Source: Capnocytophaga sp. oral taxon 863 str. F0517 (GTDB lineage: Bacteria > Bacteroidota > Bacteroidia > Flavobacteriales > Flavobacteriaceae). From it: a stretch of DNA of 64,000 nt. Made by a program: the position numbers and the translations under genes. The notes beneath the pieces were generated by a model. It searched no databases and was not told the DNA's origin. It was given only the letters and a program-made list of their open reading frames with translations. Each line of letters opens with the position of its first letter. Positions within the stretch are counted from its first letter, which is position 1. Where the stretch lies: assembly GCF_000466425.1 (NCBI RefSeq), contig NZ_KE992152.1, forward strand, positions 1 to 64,000. The letters are read 5' to 3'. Positions 22,251-31,046 of this stretch are shown piece after piece.

Positions 22251-24029
22251 ATGTCATTACAGGAAATTCTTTTAGAAAAAACCCAAAAGGCGATAGCTGA
22301 GCACTATGGCCAATCAATAGAAAATATAGAAATCCAGCTTACTCGTAAGGAGTTCGAGGGGGATTATACCATTGTACTTTTTCCTTTGTTAAAGCTCATT
22401 AAGGCCAAGCCCGAACAAATAGGGGAGGTCTTAGGTGTTTATCTGACTGAGCATGTGGCGGAGGTTACAGCCTACAATGTAGTCAAGGGCTTTCTAAACC
22501 TGAGTATTGCCGATAGCTATTTCCTTTCTTTCTTTGGCGAAATAGCCGCCCAAGAGCGCTATGGCACCACTCCCGTTACAGCCGAATCGCCGGCGATGAT
22601 CGTGGAGTATTCCTCTCCCAATACCAACAAACCTTTACACTTAGGGCATATCCGTAACAATCTCTTGGGCTTTGCCATGGCTAAGATCTTGGAGGCTACC
22701 GGTAAGCGAGTGTATAAGACCCAGATTATCAATGATCGAGGTATTCATATCTGTAAGTCCATGGTGGCTTGGCAACGCTTTGGAGAGGGGGAAACCCCAG
22801 AGCGCACGGGCATAAAGGGGGATAAACTGGTTGGGAAGTATTATGTACTTTTTGACAAGGCTTATAAGGAGGAAATCGCACAGCTTATAGCCGAAGGGAA
22901 AAGCAAGGAGGAGGCCGAACGTGAAGCCCCTATCTTCTTAGAAGCACAGCAGCTACTCCGCCTATGGGAACAGGGAGATGCGGATACCTTAGCCCTTTGG
23001 AAAAAAATGAACCAATGGGTGTATGATGGTTTTGAGGTTACTTACCATAACTTAGGGGTGAGCTTTGATCGTAACTATTATGAGAGTGAGACTTATCTTT
23101 TAGGGAAGGATATCGTGCAACGAGGCTTAGAACAAGGGGTGTTCTACCGCAAGGAGGATGGTTCCGTATGGATAGATCTTACTGCGGATGGCTTGGACGA
23201 AAAGCTCGTACTCCGTTCCGATGGTACTTCTGTCTATATCACCCAAGATCTCGGTACAGCTACTAAGCGTATAGAGGAGGACTTCCCCAAGGTGGAGGGC
23301 ATGATCTATACCGTGGGCAATGAACAGGATTATCACTTCAAGGTGCTCTTCCTTATCTTACAGAAACTGGGTTTTGCTTGGGCTAAAAAACTTTACCACT
23401 TAAGTTATGGTATGGTGGAGCTACCCAATGGCAAGATGAAGAGCCGAGAGGGTACCGTAGTCGATGCGGATGACCTAATGGAAGAAATGGTACAAGTAGC
23501 TGAGGAACTCTCCCAAGAATTAGGCAAGCTCGATGGTTATACACAACAGCAGAAACAACAGCTCTATAGGGTGATAGGTTTGGGGGCACTTAAGTACTAT
23601 ATTCTCAAGGTAGATCCTAAGAAGAAGATTGCTTTTAATCCACAGGAGTCTATTGATTTCCAGGGAAATACAGGCCCTTTTATCCAATACACCTATGCTC
23701 GTATTCAGTCTATCTTACGCCGAGCTGGGGAGCTACCTCAGCTGCCTACCATAGGAGACTTGCATCCAAAGGAAAGGGAGCTTATCAAGCAATTGTCTCT
23801 TTTTGCAGGAGTGGTACAGCAAGCAGCCGATACCTATAGTCCGGCTCTTATCGCCAATTATGTCTATGAATTGGTCAAAGAGTTCAATTCCTTCTACCAG
23901 AATGTCTCCATACTTGGAGAAGAAGATGCTACAAAGCGTGCCTTGAGGATTCACCTCTCCCGCAAGGTAGGGGAGGTCATCGCTACGGGCTTTGGCCTAT
24001 TGGGGATAGAAGTGCCTGAAAGAATGTAA
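22251..24029 (+). CDS. argS: Arginyl-tRNA synthetase
   Basis: 592 residues, normal for the family. N-terminal additional domain (Add-1), then the class I catalytic domain with EYSSPNTNKPLHLGHIRNN (HIGH motif as HLGH, near residue 131) and the KMSKS-region equivalent GKMKSREGTVV (about 390). The C-terminal all-helical anticodon-binding domain ends VPERM. It charges tRNA-Arg; one such tRNA (CCU) is encoded in this window at 4.1 kb. Monocistronic with its own promoter and terminator. Confidence 0.97.
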   Translation: MSLQEILLEKTQKAIAEHYGQSIENIEIQLTRKEFEGDYTIVLFPLLKLIKAKPEQIGEVLGVYLTEHVAEVTAYNVVKGFLNLSIADSYFLSFFGEIAAQERYGTTPVTAESPAMIVEYSSPNTNKPLHLGHIRNNLLGFAMAKILEATGKRVYKTQIINDRGIHICKSMVAWQRFGEGETPERTGIKGDKLVGKYYVLFDKAYKEEIAQLIAEGKSKEEAEREAPIFLEAQQLLRLWEQGDADTLALWKKMNQWVYDGFEVTYHNLGVSFDRNYYESETYLLGKDIVQRGLEQGVFYRKEDGSVWIDLTADGLDEKLVLRSDGTSVYITQDLGTATKRIEEDFPKVEGMIYTVGNEQDYHFKVLFLILQKLGFAWAKKLYHLSYGMVELPNGKMKSREGTVVDADDLMEEMVQVAEELSQELGKLDGYTQQQKQQLYRVIGLGALKYYILKVDPKKKIAFNPQESIDFQGNTGPFIQYTYARIQSILRRAGELPQLPTIGDLHPKERELIKQLSLFAGVVQQAADTYSPALIANYVYELVKEFNSFYQNVSILGEEDATKRALRIHLSRKVGEVIATGFGLLGIEVPERM

Positions 24030-24050
24030 TTATTTAAGTTGTTAATAAAA

Positions 24051-24084
24051 AATAAGCTATATCCCCTCGGGGGTATAGCTTATT
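24051..24084. terminator. Terminator hairpin downstream of argS
   Basis: A 14-16-base stem (AATAAGCTATATCCCC with its complement, one G-T pair) and short loop between the convergent argS and OmpA-like genes. A-rich on one side and T-containing on the other, so it may work in both directions. Confidence 0.8.
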
Positions 24085-24112
24085 GCTTATAAAAAAATAA
24101 AACTATGAATGA

Positions 24113-24649
24113 CTAAAAACGGAAACCTAAGCGAACACCAGCGTTAGGTTCTACAGCCCAAAATCTTTCATTAACTGCAGAACTGAAGTTACGCCCAATA
24201 TTTGCATAAGGAGCGACCACGAACTTGCTGTTGAATACCCAAGTGTATCCTACCCCAACCCCAATGATAAATGCACCTAAATTAGTCTCTTCATCATACT
24301 TTGTATTATCCTTTGTTTTCTCTTCAGTGTATTTTCCAAAACGGGTTTTTAGGAAAGGATTAATGTAAAAACCTACCGCATCCGAAGAGTCAAAGTAGTA
24401 ATTGTACCCTACTTTAATACTGGTAGCAGAGAATTTACCATCTCCCTTAGGCCAATAAGAGAATTTGTCCAAGATCACAAGTTCTCCATCTACAGATTGG
24501 TTGTCATCTAAGTAATATTCGTATCCTAATTCTATAGAAGGACGCGCTATTACATTGAGGATGTTGAGCTTAATCTCATTCTTGTAAGTCTGTGCAAAGG
24601 CCCCCAAAGATACCAAAGCCATTGCTATACTCAAAAACATTTTTTTCAT
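24113..24649 (-). CDS. Outer-membrane beta-barrel protein (DUF3575-like)
   Basis: 178 residues. Signal peptide MKKMFLSIAMALVSLGAFAQ with cleavage after Ala-Gln. The mature protein starts with EIKLNILNVIARPSIELGYEYYL and has amphipathic strands typical of an eight-strand barrel (SIKVGYNYYFDS, AFIIGVGVGYTWVF, APYANIGRNF) with a terminal Phe (RLGFRF). DUF3575 proteins are small outer-membrane proteins of unknown role. Own promoter; convergent with argS. Confidence 0.82.
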   Translation of the reverse strand: MKKMFLSIAMALVSLGAFAQTYKNEIKLNILNVIARPSIELGYEYYLDDNQSVDGELVILDKFSYWPKGDGKFSATSIKVGYNYYFDSSDAVGFYINPFLKTRFGKYTEEKTKDNTKYDEETNLGAFIIGVGVGYTWVFNSKFVVAPYANIGRNFSSAVNERFWAVEPNAGVRLGFRF

Positions 24650-24674
24650 AAGTAAATGATTTATATTATCGGCG

Positions 24675-24682
24675 CAAAAGTA
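24675..24682 (-). promoter_or_regulatory. Promoter -7 element (TACTTTTG)
   Basis: TACTTTTG on the minus strand, 25 bases before the ATG at 24649. Confidence 0.6.
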
Positions 24683-24707
24683 ATACTTTTCTAATTAATA
24701 TGCAAAA

Positions 24708-25523
24708 TTATAGACGGAAAATCCAACCTACTGATAGCATTGTTTCAAAGAAGAAGAAATCATGGTGTGCTCGGTCTGTTTTACTTATAGTAGTGCGAAC
24801 ATCGTACATGTTGAGATAACCTCCACGGAGCTCACCTACCATCATAAAGTGCTTGAAGAGGAAGAGGTGTAAGCCGGCTTTGGCATGCATACCCACTCCT
24901 GCTACATGGAACTCATCATAACGCTCACGGTTGAGTATCTTGGTATTAGTCTTAGGATATACCACTCCGAAACCAGCCCCTTCGGTAAGGTTTACTTGGA
25001 AGATATCCGTATTGCGGATTCCAAAGAGGGAGGAAATGTCATCCACACGAGCTCCTTCTAAGAGGACATAGTTGAGTCCATCGGTATGTTCGAAGGTAAG
25101 GAAGTCTTCGGTAAGGGTTTTATTTACCCCATTGTAGATTCCGTCATGGGAAGTGCCCGCATTCACCTGTCCATTCATTTTGACAGTTTGGTCTTGTACC
25201 ATCACATACTTCATATGATCCACTCCAGCCGAGAGTGTCCAGTTTTCTCCTAAGTAGTACCCTAAGCGGAAGTTCGTCTGTGGGATAGTCATTCGAAGCG
25301 GGTTGATATAGTCGATATGCCAACCTTTCGGCTTATCCACGGCCTCTACATCGGAGAGTGTGAAGTTGTAATCGCTACCTCTGAAGGTAATATCGGAGTT
25401 GGTATAGTACCCGCGATTTCCACCCCAGAAGACGAAGATTTTGCCCTTATTATTTTTGGTATAGTCCTGTGCGTAAGAGGCTATTCCACAGAAAAGGGCT
25501 ACAAAAAGCAATACTTTTTTCAT
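24708..25523 (-). CDS. Predicted outer-membrane protein, 271 residues
   Basis: Signal peptide MKKVLLFVALFCGIASYAQ. The mature part has alternating strands with aromatic girdles (FWGGNRGYYTNSDITF, TNFRLGYYLGENWTLSAGVD, HFMMVGELRGGYLN) and ends in VGWIFRL, consistent with a beta-barrel. I do not recognise a named family. It lies in the same orientation as the preceding small barrel gene but each has its own promoter, so they are not clearly one operon. It diverges from the RND exporter gene. Confidence 0.75.
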   Translation of the reverse strand: MKKVLLFVALFCGIASYAQDYTKNNKGKIFVFWGGNRGYYTNSDITFRGSDYNFTLSDVEAVDKPKGWHIDYINPLRMTIPQTNFRLGYYLGENWTLSAGVDHMKYVMVQDQTVKMNGQVNAGTSHDGIYNGVNKTLTEDFLTFEHTDGLNYVLLEGARVDDISSLFGIRNTDIFQVNLTEGAGFGVVYPKTNTKILNRERYDEFHVAGVGMHAKAGLHLFLFKHFMMVGELRGGYLNMYDVRTTISKTDRAHHDFFFFETMLSVGWIFRL

Positions 25524-25549
25524 GTGTAAAAGTTTATAAAATCGGGGTG

Positions 25550-25557
25550 CAAAATTA
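25550..25557 (-). promoter_or_regulatory. Promoter -7 element (TAATTTTG) of the 271-residue outer-membrane protein
   Basis: TAATTTTG on the minus strand, 26 bases before the ATG at 25523. Confidence 0.5.
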
Positions 25558-25618
25558 CTATTTTTATGCTTAAATACAAATAAAATAAAAAAAAGAAAAT
25601 TCAGGCCTAAAAATTGTG

Positions 25619-25626
25619 TATCTTTG
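25619..25626 (+). promoter_or_regulatory. Promoter -7 element (TATCTTTG) of the RND/DUF502 operon
   Basis: TATCTTTG on the plus strand, 34 bases before the GTG start at 25661. No clear -33 TTG. Confidence 0.6.
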
Positions 25627-25660
25627 CAGCGGGTTAAGCCTATAACTGAAAGAAAAGAAA

Positions 25661-28063
25661 GTGAGAAAGTTATTAAATAATTTTTGGGTATTTGTAGCGC
25701 GCCTAGTGCTGCGCAATCGCTATATATTTTTAGGGGTATTCTTAGGAATTACGGTGCTTTTGGCCATGCAATGGAAGTATATCCGCATGACTTATTCCGA
25801 GGCCAATATGCTCCCTAAAGATAGCCCTATCAGCAAGGAATATGATAAGTTCCTTAGTATATTCGGGGAGGAGGGCAACCTAATTGTCATAGGGGTAGAG
25901 GCTGATAAAATCACCCAGGCGGGAGGTTTTAACCGCTGGAATCAGCTGGCAAGCGAGCTACAGAAATTCCCACAAGTGGAGGGAGTACTCTCCCTCAATA
26001 CGATTAAGGAGTTGTACAAGGATACAATCCATCAGCGCTTTGCAACACGTAACTTTTTTCCTCAGGAGGTAGCCACCCAAGGGGAAGTGGACAGCCTTTT
26101 TCCGAAACTGTTCAACCAAACCCCAGTCTATGAAGGACTGTTATATAACAAGGCACATACTACCCTGCGTATGGCTATTTCTCTGCGAAAGGATATTGTC
26201 AATACTGCTATACGTAAGGATTTTATTCTCAAGGACTTAAAACCACTAATTGAGCAGTGCCAAACAGACTTGGGAGTGCCTATCCATGTATCGGGTATGC
26301 CCTATATACGCACACTTAGCACTGAGATTATTACCGGAGAAATAGGCTTTTTTATTGTCGGAGCGCTGTTGGCGACCTGCTTGGTATTGCTCTTTTTCTT
26401 CCGTTCGTTCAGGGCTATGTTTATTTCCATGTGTACAGTATTGGTGGGTGTGATGTGGGCTTTTGGTTTCTTAGGGCTATTCCATTATGAGATTACGATA
26501 CTTACAGCAGTCATTCCGCCACTGGTGATCGTTATAGGAGTGCCTAACTGTGTATTCCTTATCAACCGTTACCAACAAGAAATACAAAAGCATGGTTACA
26601 AGGCTATGGCGCTCCAGCGAGTCATTACCAAGGTGGGTAATGTCACGCTGCTGACCAACCTGACTACGGCAGCGGGTTTTGCTACCTTCATCATCACCGA
26701 GAGTAGTATCCTCAAGGAGTTCGGGATTGTCTCCTCCATTAGTATCATGTGCTTATATGTGATTTCGCTCTGTGTGATTCCTATCATCTATAGCTTTATG
26801 CCATCTCCTAAGCCCCGCCACCTCAAGCACTTGAGTAAGCAATGGATAGGGGGACTTTTGGAGGGAATTGAGCGTATTGTTAAGAAACATCGCTTTGCCA
26901 CCTTCTCAGTAGCAGTAGCTCTTTTGGTGGCCAGTATCATAGGGATTTATCGTATCCATATCTCCGGCAGCGTGATTGAGGATATGCCCAAGGGGGAGAC
27001 CTTCTATGACGATATTCTTTACTTTGAAAAAGAGTTCGGTGGGATTATGCCTTTGGAAATTACCATCAATATAGGTAAGAAAAACGGAGTGATGCGTCCC
27101 TCTACTTTGCAGAATATGGCCAAGCTGGAGGAATACTTGGCCGATATACCCGAAATATCCCAACCCATCTCGGTAGTAAGGCTTGTGAAGTATGCCCGAC
27201 AGGCTTTTTATAATGGCAAAGCAGAATATTTTGACCTGCCAACAGCTCAGGAACGGCCTTTTGTGCTCTCTTATGTTAAAAATTCGGATGGAAAGGCTGA
27301 TATGCTACGTAGTGTAGTAGATAGCACAGGTCAAATAGCTCGTATTACCGTCTTTATGAAGGATATCGGTACCGAAAAGATGCATCATATAGAGGAGACT
27401 ATTGCTAAGCAGACCGACAAACTCTTCCCTTCGGATCAGTATACCGTACGCCTTACAGGTAAGGCCTATATGTTTACCAAAGGAACCGACTATTTGGTAG
27501 GCAACCTCATTCAGTCCTTATTGCTTACTATAGTGATTATCGCTGTGATGATGTTCTATATGTTCCGATCTTTCAAGATGGTAATTATTTCGCTGATACC
27601 CAACTTGCTACCTTTGGCAATTACCGCAGGGGTGATGGGGTATGTGGGGATACCGCTCAAGCCCTCAACTATATTGGTCTTTGGGATAGCTTTTGGGATT
27701 TCCATAGATGATACCATCCACTTCTTAGCCAAATATCGTCAGGAACTGATGGCCAATCACTGGAAGGTAAAGCGTTCGGTCTATGCTGCTTTGCGAGAGA
27801 CGGGCATTAGTATGTTCTATACCTCGGTAGTGCTGTTCTTTGGGTTCTCTATCTTTACCTTATCCAGCTTTGGGGGGACTAAGGCCTTAGGCGGGCTTAT
27901 CTCCACTACCTTGTTCTTTGCCATGTCCAGCAACCTGATTTTGCTTCCTTCCTTGCTCATTGCCTTGGAGAAGAGCATAGCTAATAAGAAAACCCTGATA
28001 GAACCTCATATAGACGTCCTTGGAGAAGACGAAGAGGAAGAAGTGAAAAATGAAAAACGATGA
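25661..28063 (+). CDS. RND/MMPL-family exporter
   Basis: 800 residues from a GTG start (MRKLLNNFWVFVARLVLRNR). About twelve membrane segments in two sets of six, each preceded by a large periplasmic domain: first TM near 20-40, the cluster 225-385, TM7 near 415-435 and the cluster 630-780. Motifs PPLVIVIGVPNCVFLINRY and GIAFGISIDDTIHFLAKYR match TM4 and TM10 of hydrophobe/amphiphile or MMPL transporters, the second carrying the Asp pair that conducts protons. Likely exports a lipid-like or hydrophobic molecule. The last codons (VKNEKR) are written in heptamer repeats, and the stop overlaps the DUF502 gene by 4 bases. Confidence 0.9.
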   Translation: MRKLLNNFWVFVARLVLRNRYIFLGVFLGITVLLAMQWKYIRMTYSEANMLPKDSPISKEYDKFLSIFGEEGNLIVIGVEADKITQAGGFNRWNQLASELQKFPQVEGVLSLNTIKELYKDTIHQRFATRNFFPQEVATQGEVDSLFPKLFNQTPVYEGLLYNKAHTTLRMAISLRKDIVNTAIRKDFILKDLKPLIEQCQTDLGVPIHVSGMPYIRTLSTEIITGEIGFFIVGALLATCLVLLFFFRSFRAMFISMCTVLVGVMWAFGFLGLFHYEITILTAVIPPLVIVIGVPNCVFLINRYQQEIQKHGYKAMALQRVITKVGNVTLLTNLTTAAGFATFIITESSILKEFGIVSSISIMCLYVISLCVIPIIYSFMPSPKPRHLKHLSKQWIGGLLEGIERIVKKHRFATFSVAVALLVASIIGIYRIHISGSVIEDMPKGETFYDDILYFEKEFGGIMPLEITINIGKKNGVMRPSTLQNMAKLEEYLADIPEISQPISVVRLVKYARQAFYNGKAEYFDLPTAQERPFVLSYVKNSDGKADMLRSVVDSTGQIARITVFMKDIGTEKMHHIEETIAKQTDKLFPSDQYTVRLTGKAYMFTKGTDYLVGNLIQSLLLTIVIIAVMMFYMFRSFKMVIISLIPNLLPLAITAGVMGYVGIPLKPSTILVFGIAFGISIDDTIHFLAKYRQELMANHWKVKRSVYAALRETGISMFYTSVVLFFGFSIFTLSSFGGTKALGGLISTTLFFAMSSNLILLPSLLIALEKSIANKKTLIEPHIDVLGEDEEEEVKNEKR
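28043..28063. repeat. Heptanucleotide repeat, 3 units, inside the RND gene 3' end
   Basis: gtgaaaa, atgaaaa, acgatga. The third unit holds both the TGA stop of the RND gene and the ATG start of the next gene. Confidence 0.65.
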
Positions 28064-28665
28064 ATAACTATATACGTTCCTTATTAAAATATTTCCTACA
28101 AGGAGTAGTCATCATAGGTCCTTTGAGCACCACCATTTGGATTCTTTGGTCTATCTTCTATAGTGTAGACAACCTGATTCCACATCTCTCGGAGCGTTTC
28201 CCTGGCTTGGTCTTTGCGATCATCTTGGTGGGGACGACACTAATCGGCTATTTGGGAAGTCGCTTTCTTATAGGAAAATTTGTCGTAGAAGGGCTGAACT
28301 ATATACTGGAACATACTCCAGGGATTAAGTTTATTTACAAGACCATACGTGATGTGATAGGTTCCTTCGTGGGCGATAAGCAGAAGTTCTCCCATCCGGT
28401 GTGGGTCAAGGTACAAGAGGCGCCTGAGCTATGGCGTATAGGCTTCTTGACCCAAGAGGATATGTCCTTTGCTTCTTTTGCAGATAGTGTCAGTGTCTAC
28501 CTACCACACTCCTACGCCATATCAGGTTGGGTGATTGTCGTTCATAAGGATCAGATAAAGCCCGCCGAAGGCTTCACCGCCAAGCAAGCTATGGAGTTTG
28601 CTGTAAGTGGAGGAACTGTAGGGGTGAGGAGTGAAAAGCGAACCATGAAAAGTGAAGAATCCTAA
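28060..28665 (+). CDS. DUF502 family membrane protein
   Basis: 201 residues. Two membrane segments (about 9-32 and 43-65), then HTPGIKFIYKTIRDVIGSFVGDK, the DUF502 signature, and a soluble tail containing VYLPHSYAISGWVIVV. Function of DUF502 is unknown, and it is widespread in Gram-negative bacteria and plants. Coupled to the RND exporter by a 4-base overlap, suggesting a joint envelope role. The last dozen residues (VRSEKRTMKSEES) are encoded by heptamer repeats and so are probably not part of the conserved fold. Confidence 0.85.
   Translation: MNNYIRSLLKYFLQGVVIIGPLSTTIWILWSIFYSVDNLIPHLSERFPGLVFAIILVGTTLIGYLGSRFLIGKFVVEGLNYILEHTPGIKFIYKTIRDVIGSFVGDKQKFSHPVWVKVQEAPELWRIGFLTQEDMSFASFADSVSVYLPHSYAISGWVIVVHKDQIKPAEGFTAKQAMEFAVSGGTVGVRSEKRTMKSEES
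28624..28658. repeat. Heptanucleotide repeat, 5 units, inside the DUF502 gene 3' end
   Basis: gtgagga, gtgaaaa, gcgaacc, atgaaaa, gtgaaga. In-frame coding sequence for the C-terminal tail; the stop codon follows 4 bases later. Confidence 0.75.
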
Positions 28666-28690
28666 ACACAAGAAATTAGAACTTAAAACT

Positions 28691-29380
28691 ATGAAAATTG
28701 GAATTATAGGAGCTATGGAGAGTGAGATACAGCTCCTTAGAGAATATTTAGGAGATCCTGTCCCTACCCAGCTGCAACGTTATGCCTTCTATGAGGGGCA
28801 GATAGGAGCCCACCAAGTGGTGGTACTTCTCTCGGGTATTGGGAAGGTGAGTGCTGCCGTGGGTACGGCCTTACTGATAGATCACTTTGCCCCTGATTTG
28901 ATTATCAATACCGGTACTGCAGGCGGACTACAACACAGCAAGGTTTTTGATATGGTATTGGCCACAGAAGTAGCCTATTATGATGTTGATGTAACTGCCT
29001 TTGGCTATGCCTTAGGACAGCAAGCCCAAATGCCTGCCAGCTATCTACCATCGGAGCGATGGTTTGCCCAGGCACAAGCCTCCGTGGCGCGGTATACGAA
29101 TCAGCTGCATTGTGCTCCTATTGTCAGTGGAGATGCTTTTGTTAGCGATCCCAAGAAACGTCAATGGATAGAGGCGCATTTTCCTAAGGCCGTAGCAGTA
29201 GAGATGGAAGCCGCCGCCATTGCCCAAACTTGTTATCTGTTGAATATCCCTTTTTTGATCCTTCGTGCCGTCTCGGACAATGCAGGAGAGGGAGATACCA
29301 TCTCCTATGATACCTTTGTAGCCCAAGCCGCAGCCCTCTCGGCTCAAATGAATATTGATTTTATAAAAAACTTAGTATAA
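28691..29380 (+). CDS. mtnN: 5'-methylthioadenosine/S-adenosylhomocysteine nucleosidase
   Basis: 229 residues from the ATG at 28691; a longer frame from 28652 would overlap DUF502. MKIGIIGAMESEIQLL start, TGTAGGL, SGDAFVSD, VEMEAAAIAQTC and LRAVSDNAGEGD motifs with catalytic Asp in the last. It hydrolyses MTA and SAH to free adenine, in methionine salvage and autoinducer-2 precursor formation. 25 bases after DUF502, and asnA follows after 6 bases, so probably one transcript. Confidence 0.95.
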   Translation: MKIGIIGAMESEIQLLREYLGDPVPTQLQRYAFYEGQIGAHQVVVLLSGIGKVSAAVGTALLIDHFAPDLIINTGTAGGLQHSKVFDMVLATEVAYYDVDVTAFGYALGQQAQMPASYLPSERWFAQAQASVARYTNQLHCAPIVSGDAFVSDPKKRQWIEAHFPKAVAVEMEAAAIAQTCYLLNIPFLILRAVSDNAGEGDTISYDTFVAQAAALSAQMNIDFIKNLV

Positions 29381-29386
29381 CCACTT

Positions 29387-30397
29387 ATGTCAGCATGCAG
29401 AATTCCTCAAGGCTATGACCCTAAATATGGTATCATGGATACCGAAAGAGCCATCAAGCGCATCAAAGATTTTTTTGAGACGGAGCTATCCAGAGCACTC
29501 AACCTCTCCCGTATCTCGGCACCTCTCTTTGTAAAGAATACCACAGGACTTAACGACAATCTCAATGGCGTAGAGCGACCAGTCTCTTTCCAAATGAAAG
29601 ATGCTCCAGAGGATACCATAGAGATAGTACATTCCTTAGCCAAATGGAAACGCTTGGCACTCAAGCGCTATAATATTCCAGTAGGAGAAGGTATCTATAC
29701 CGATATGAACGCCATCCGTCGCGATGAAACCTTGGACAATACCCATTCTATCTATGTAGATCAGTGGGATTGGGAGAAAATTATTACCAAGGAGCAACGT
29801 ACCTTGGATTATCTGGAACAAACCGTTCGGAAGATATACCAAGTATTCTTGGCTACCGAGGCCGTTATCACTCTTGAATACCCGCTACTGACACCCTTCT
29901 TACCCAAGGAAATTACCTTTATTACCTCTCAAGAGCTGGAACATAAGTACCCGACACTGTCTCCAAGCGAGCGTGAACAGCGTTTTGCTAAGGAGAAAGG
30001 GGCTATTTTTATCATGCAGATAGGTGGCGCCCTGCTCTCTGGCGAGAAACACGATGGCCGTGCCCCTGACTATGACGATTGGCAGCTCAATGGAGACTTG
30101 ATTCTATGGAATCCCGTTTTGGAAAGTGCCTTGGAACTCTCCTCCATGGGGATCCGTGTTGATGAGGTCTCTCTTATGGAGCAGCTCAAAATAGCCAATT
30201 TAGAAGAACGCCAACACTTAGACTACCATCAAATGCTCCTTCAGGGCAATCTTCCGCTTACCATAGGGGGAGGGATTGGGCAATCCCGCATCTGTATGTT
30301 CTTCCTTCAGAAAGCCCATATAGGGGAGGTACAAGCCTCTATCTGGACAGAGGAGATACTCGACCTATGTGCTCAACATCATATCGATCTATTGTAA
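29387..30397 (+). CDS. asnA: Aspartate-ammonia ligase (asparagine synthetase A)
   Basis: 336 residues, standard length. A class II aminoacyl-tRNA-synthetase-like fold with motifs [47 protein letters not shown] and the [12 protein letters not shown] motif-3 region. Makes asparagine from aspartate, ammonia and ATP. 6 bases after mtnN and 15 before the methyltransferase gene. Confidence 0.96.
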   Translation: MSACRIPQGYDPKYGIMDTERAIKRIKDFFETELSRALNLSRISAPLFVKNTTGLNDNLNGVERPVSFQMKDAPEDTIEIVHSLAKWKRLALKRYNIPVGEGIYTDMNAIRRDETLDNTHSIYVDQWDWEKIITKEQRTLDYLEQTVRKIYQVFLATEAVITLEYPLLTPFLPKEITFITSQELEHKYPTLSPSEREQRFAKEKGAIFIMQIGGALLSGEKHDGRAPDYDDWQLNGDLILWNPVLESALELSSMGIRVDEVSLMEQLKIANLEERQHLDYHQMLLQGNLPLTIGGGIGQSRICMFFLQKAHIGEVQASIWTEEILDLCAQHHIDLL

Positions 30398-30412
30398 AAT
30401 AATCGACGAAAG

Positions 30413-30949
30413 ATGGAATCCATGTACCGTATTTATCCCGAAAAGCGCTATAGGAAAACCTTGGCTATCCTCAAGCAATTCGTTTCCTCTGGTACCACCA
30501 TTTTGGACTTAGGGGTTCGCAATCCTTTTTCCGAAGTGATGGAAAAAGAAGGCTATAGGGTTATCAATACCCAAGGAGAGGATTTAGATCTTTTCCCTGA
30601 AAAACTAAGGAGTTACCAGGGAGAAATGGTTACCGCCTTGGAGATATTAGAGCACTTGGTCAATCCCTTTGGAGTACTACAACAGCTTCCAGCGCAGCGC
30701 CTCTTGGTAACAGTCCCTCTACGCTTATGGTTTGCGACAGCTTATCGCAATGCTAAAGATCCAAGAGATTGTCATTATCACGAATTTGAGCCTTGGCAGC
30801 TTGATATGCTCTTAGAGAAAGCAGGTTGGCAGATAAAATACCGAGAGAAATGGACACATCCCGTAGGGAAAATAGGACTTCGTCCGCTGCTTAGGTATTT
30901 TGTACCTAGATATTATGCGGTATACGCCGAGAGAATGACCAATGACTAA
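30413..30949 (+). CDS. SAM-dependent methyltransferase-like protein
   Basis: 178 residues. A Rossmann-type class I pattern: TTILDLGVRNPFSEVMEKEG (motif I, glycine-poor), an acidic QGEDLDLF and TALEILEHLVNPFGVL, the last typical of methyltransferase family 11/12 proteins. Substrate unknown. The glycine-rich SAM loop is degenerate (DLGVRNP), so binding may be altered. The last four residues, M-T-N-D, and the stop codon are formed by the heptamer repeat that also makes the terminator. Confidence 0.78.
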   Translation: MESMYRIYPEKRYRKTLAILKQFVSSGTTILDLGVRNPFSEVMEKEGYRVINTQGEDLDLFPEKLRSYQGEMVTALEILEHLVNPFGVLQQLPAQRLLVTVPLRLWFATAYRNAKDPRDCHYHEFEPWQLDMLLEKAGWQIKYREKWTHPVGKIGLRPLLRYFVPRYYAVYAERMTND

Positions 30950-30974
30950 TTCTATGGTTAGTCATTAGTCACTA
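30933..30974. terminator. Heptamer-repeat terminator after the methyltransferase gene
   Basis: Six seven-base units (gaatgac, caatgac, taattct, atggtta, gtcatta, gtcacta), with units 1-2 and 5-6 being inverted copies. They form a 9-base stem AATGACTAA/TTAGTCATT, extendable by four bases with one mismatch, followed after a few bases by T8. The stem begins inside the coding region. Confidence 0.75.
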
Positions 30975-31002
30975 AAGAGTTTTTTTTCTGAATAAAAAAA
31001 GG

Positions 31003-31010
31003 TATATTTG
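31003..31010 (+). promoter_or_regulatory. Promoter -7 element (TATATTTG) of glmS
   Basis: TATATTTG on the plus strand, 36 bases before the glmS ATG. No clear TTG at -33. Confidence 0.6.
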
Positions 31011-31046
31011 CACCGAATTTTGTAACTAATAGAAACCATATAAATT

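Noticed and set aside
30975-31046. glmS ribozyme
   Set aside because: The leader is only about 30 bases after the promoter element and shows no ribozyme-like fold.
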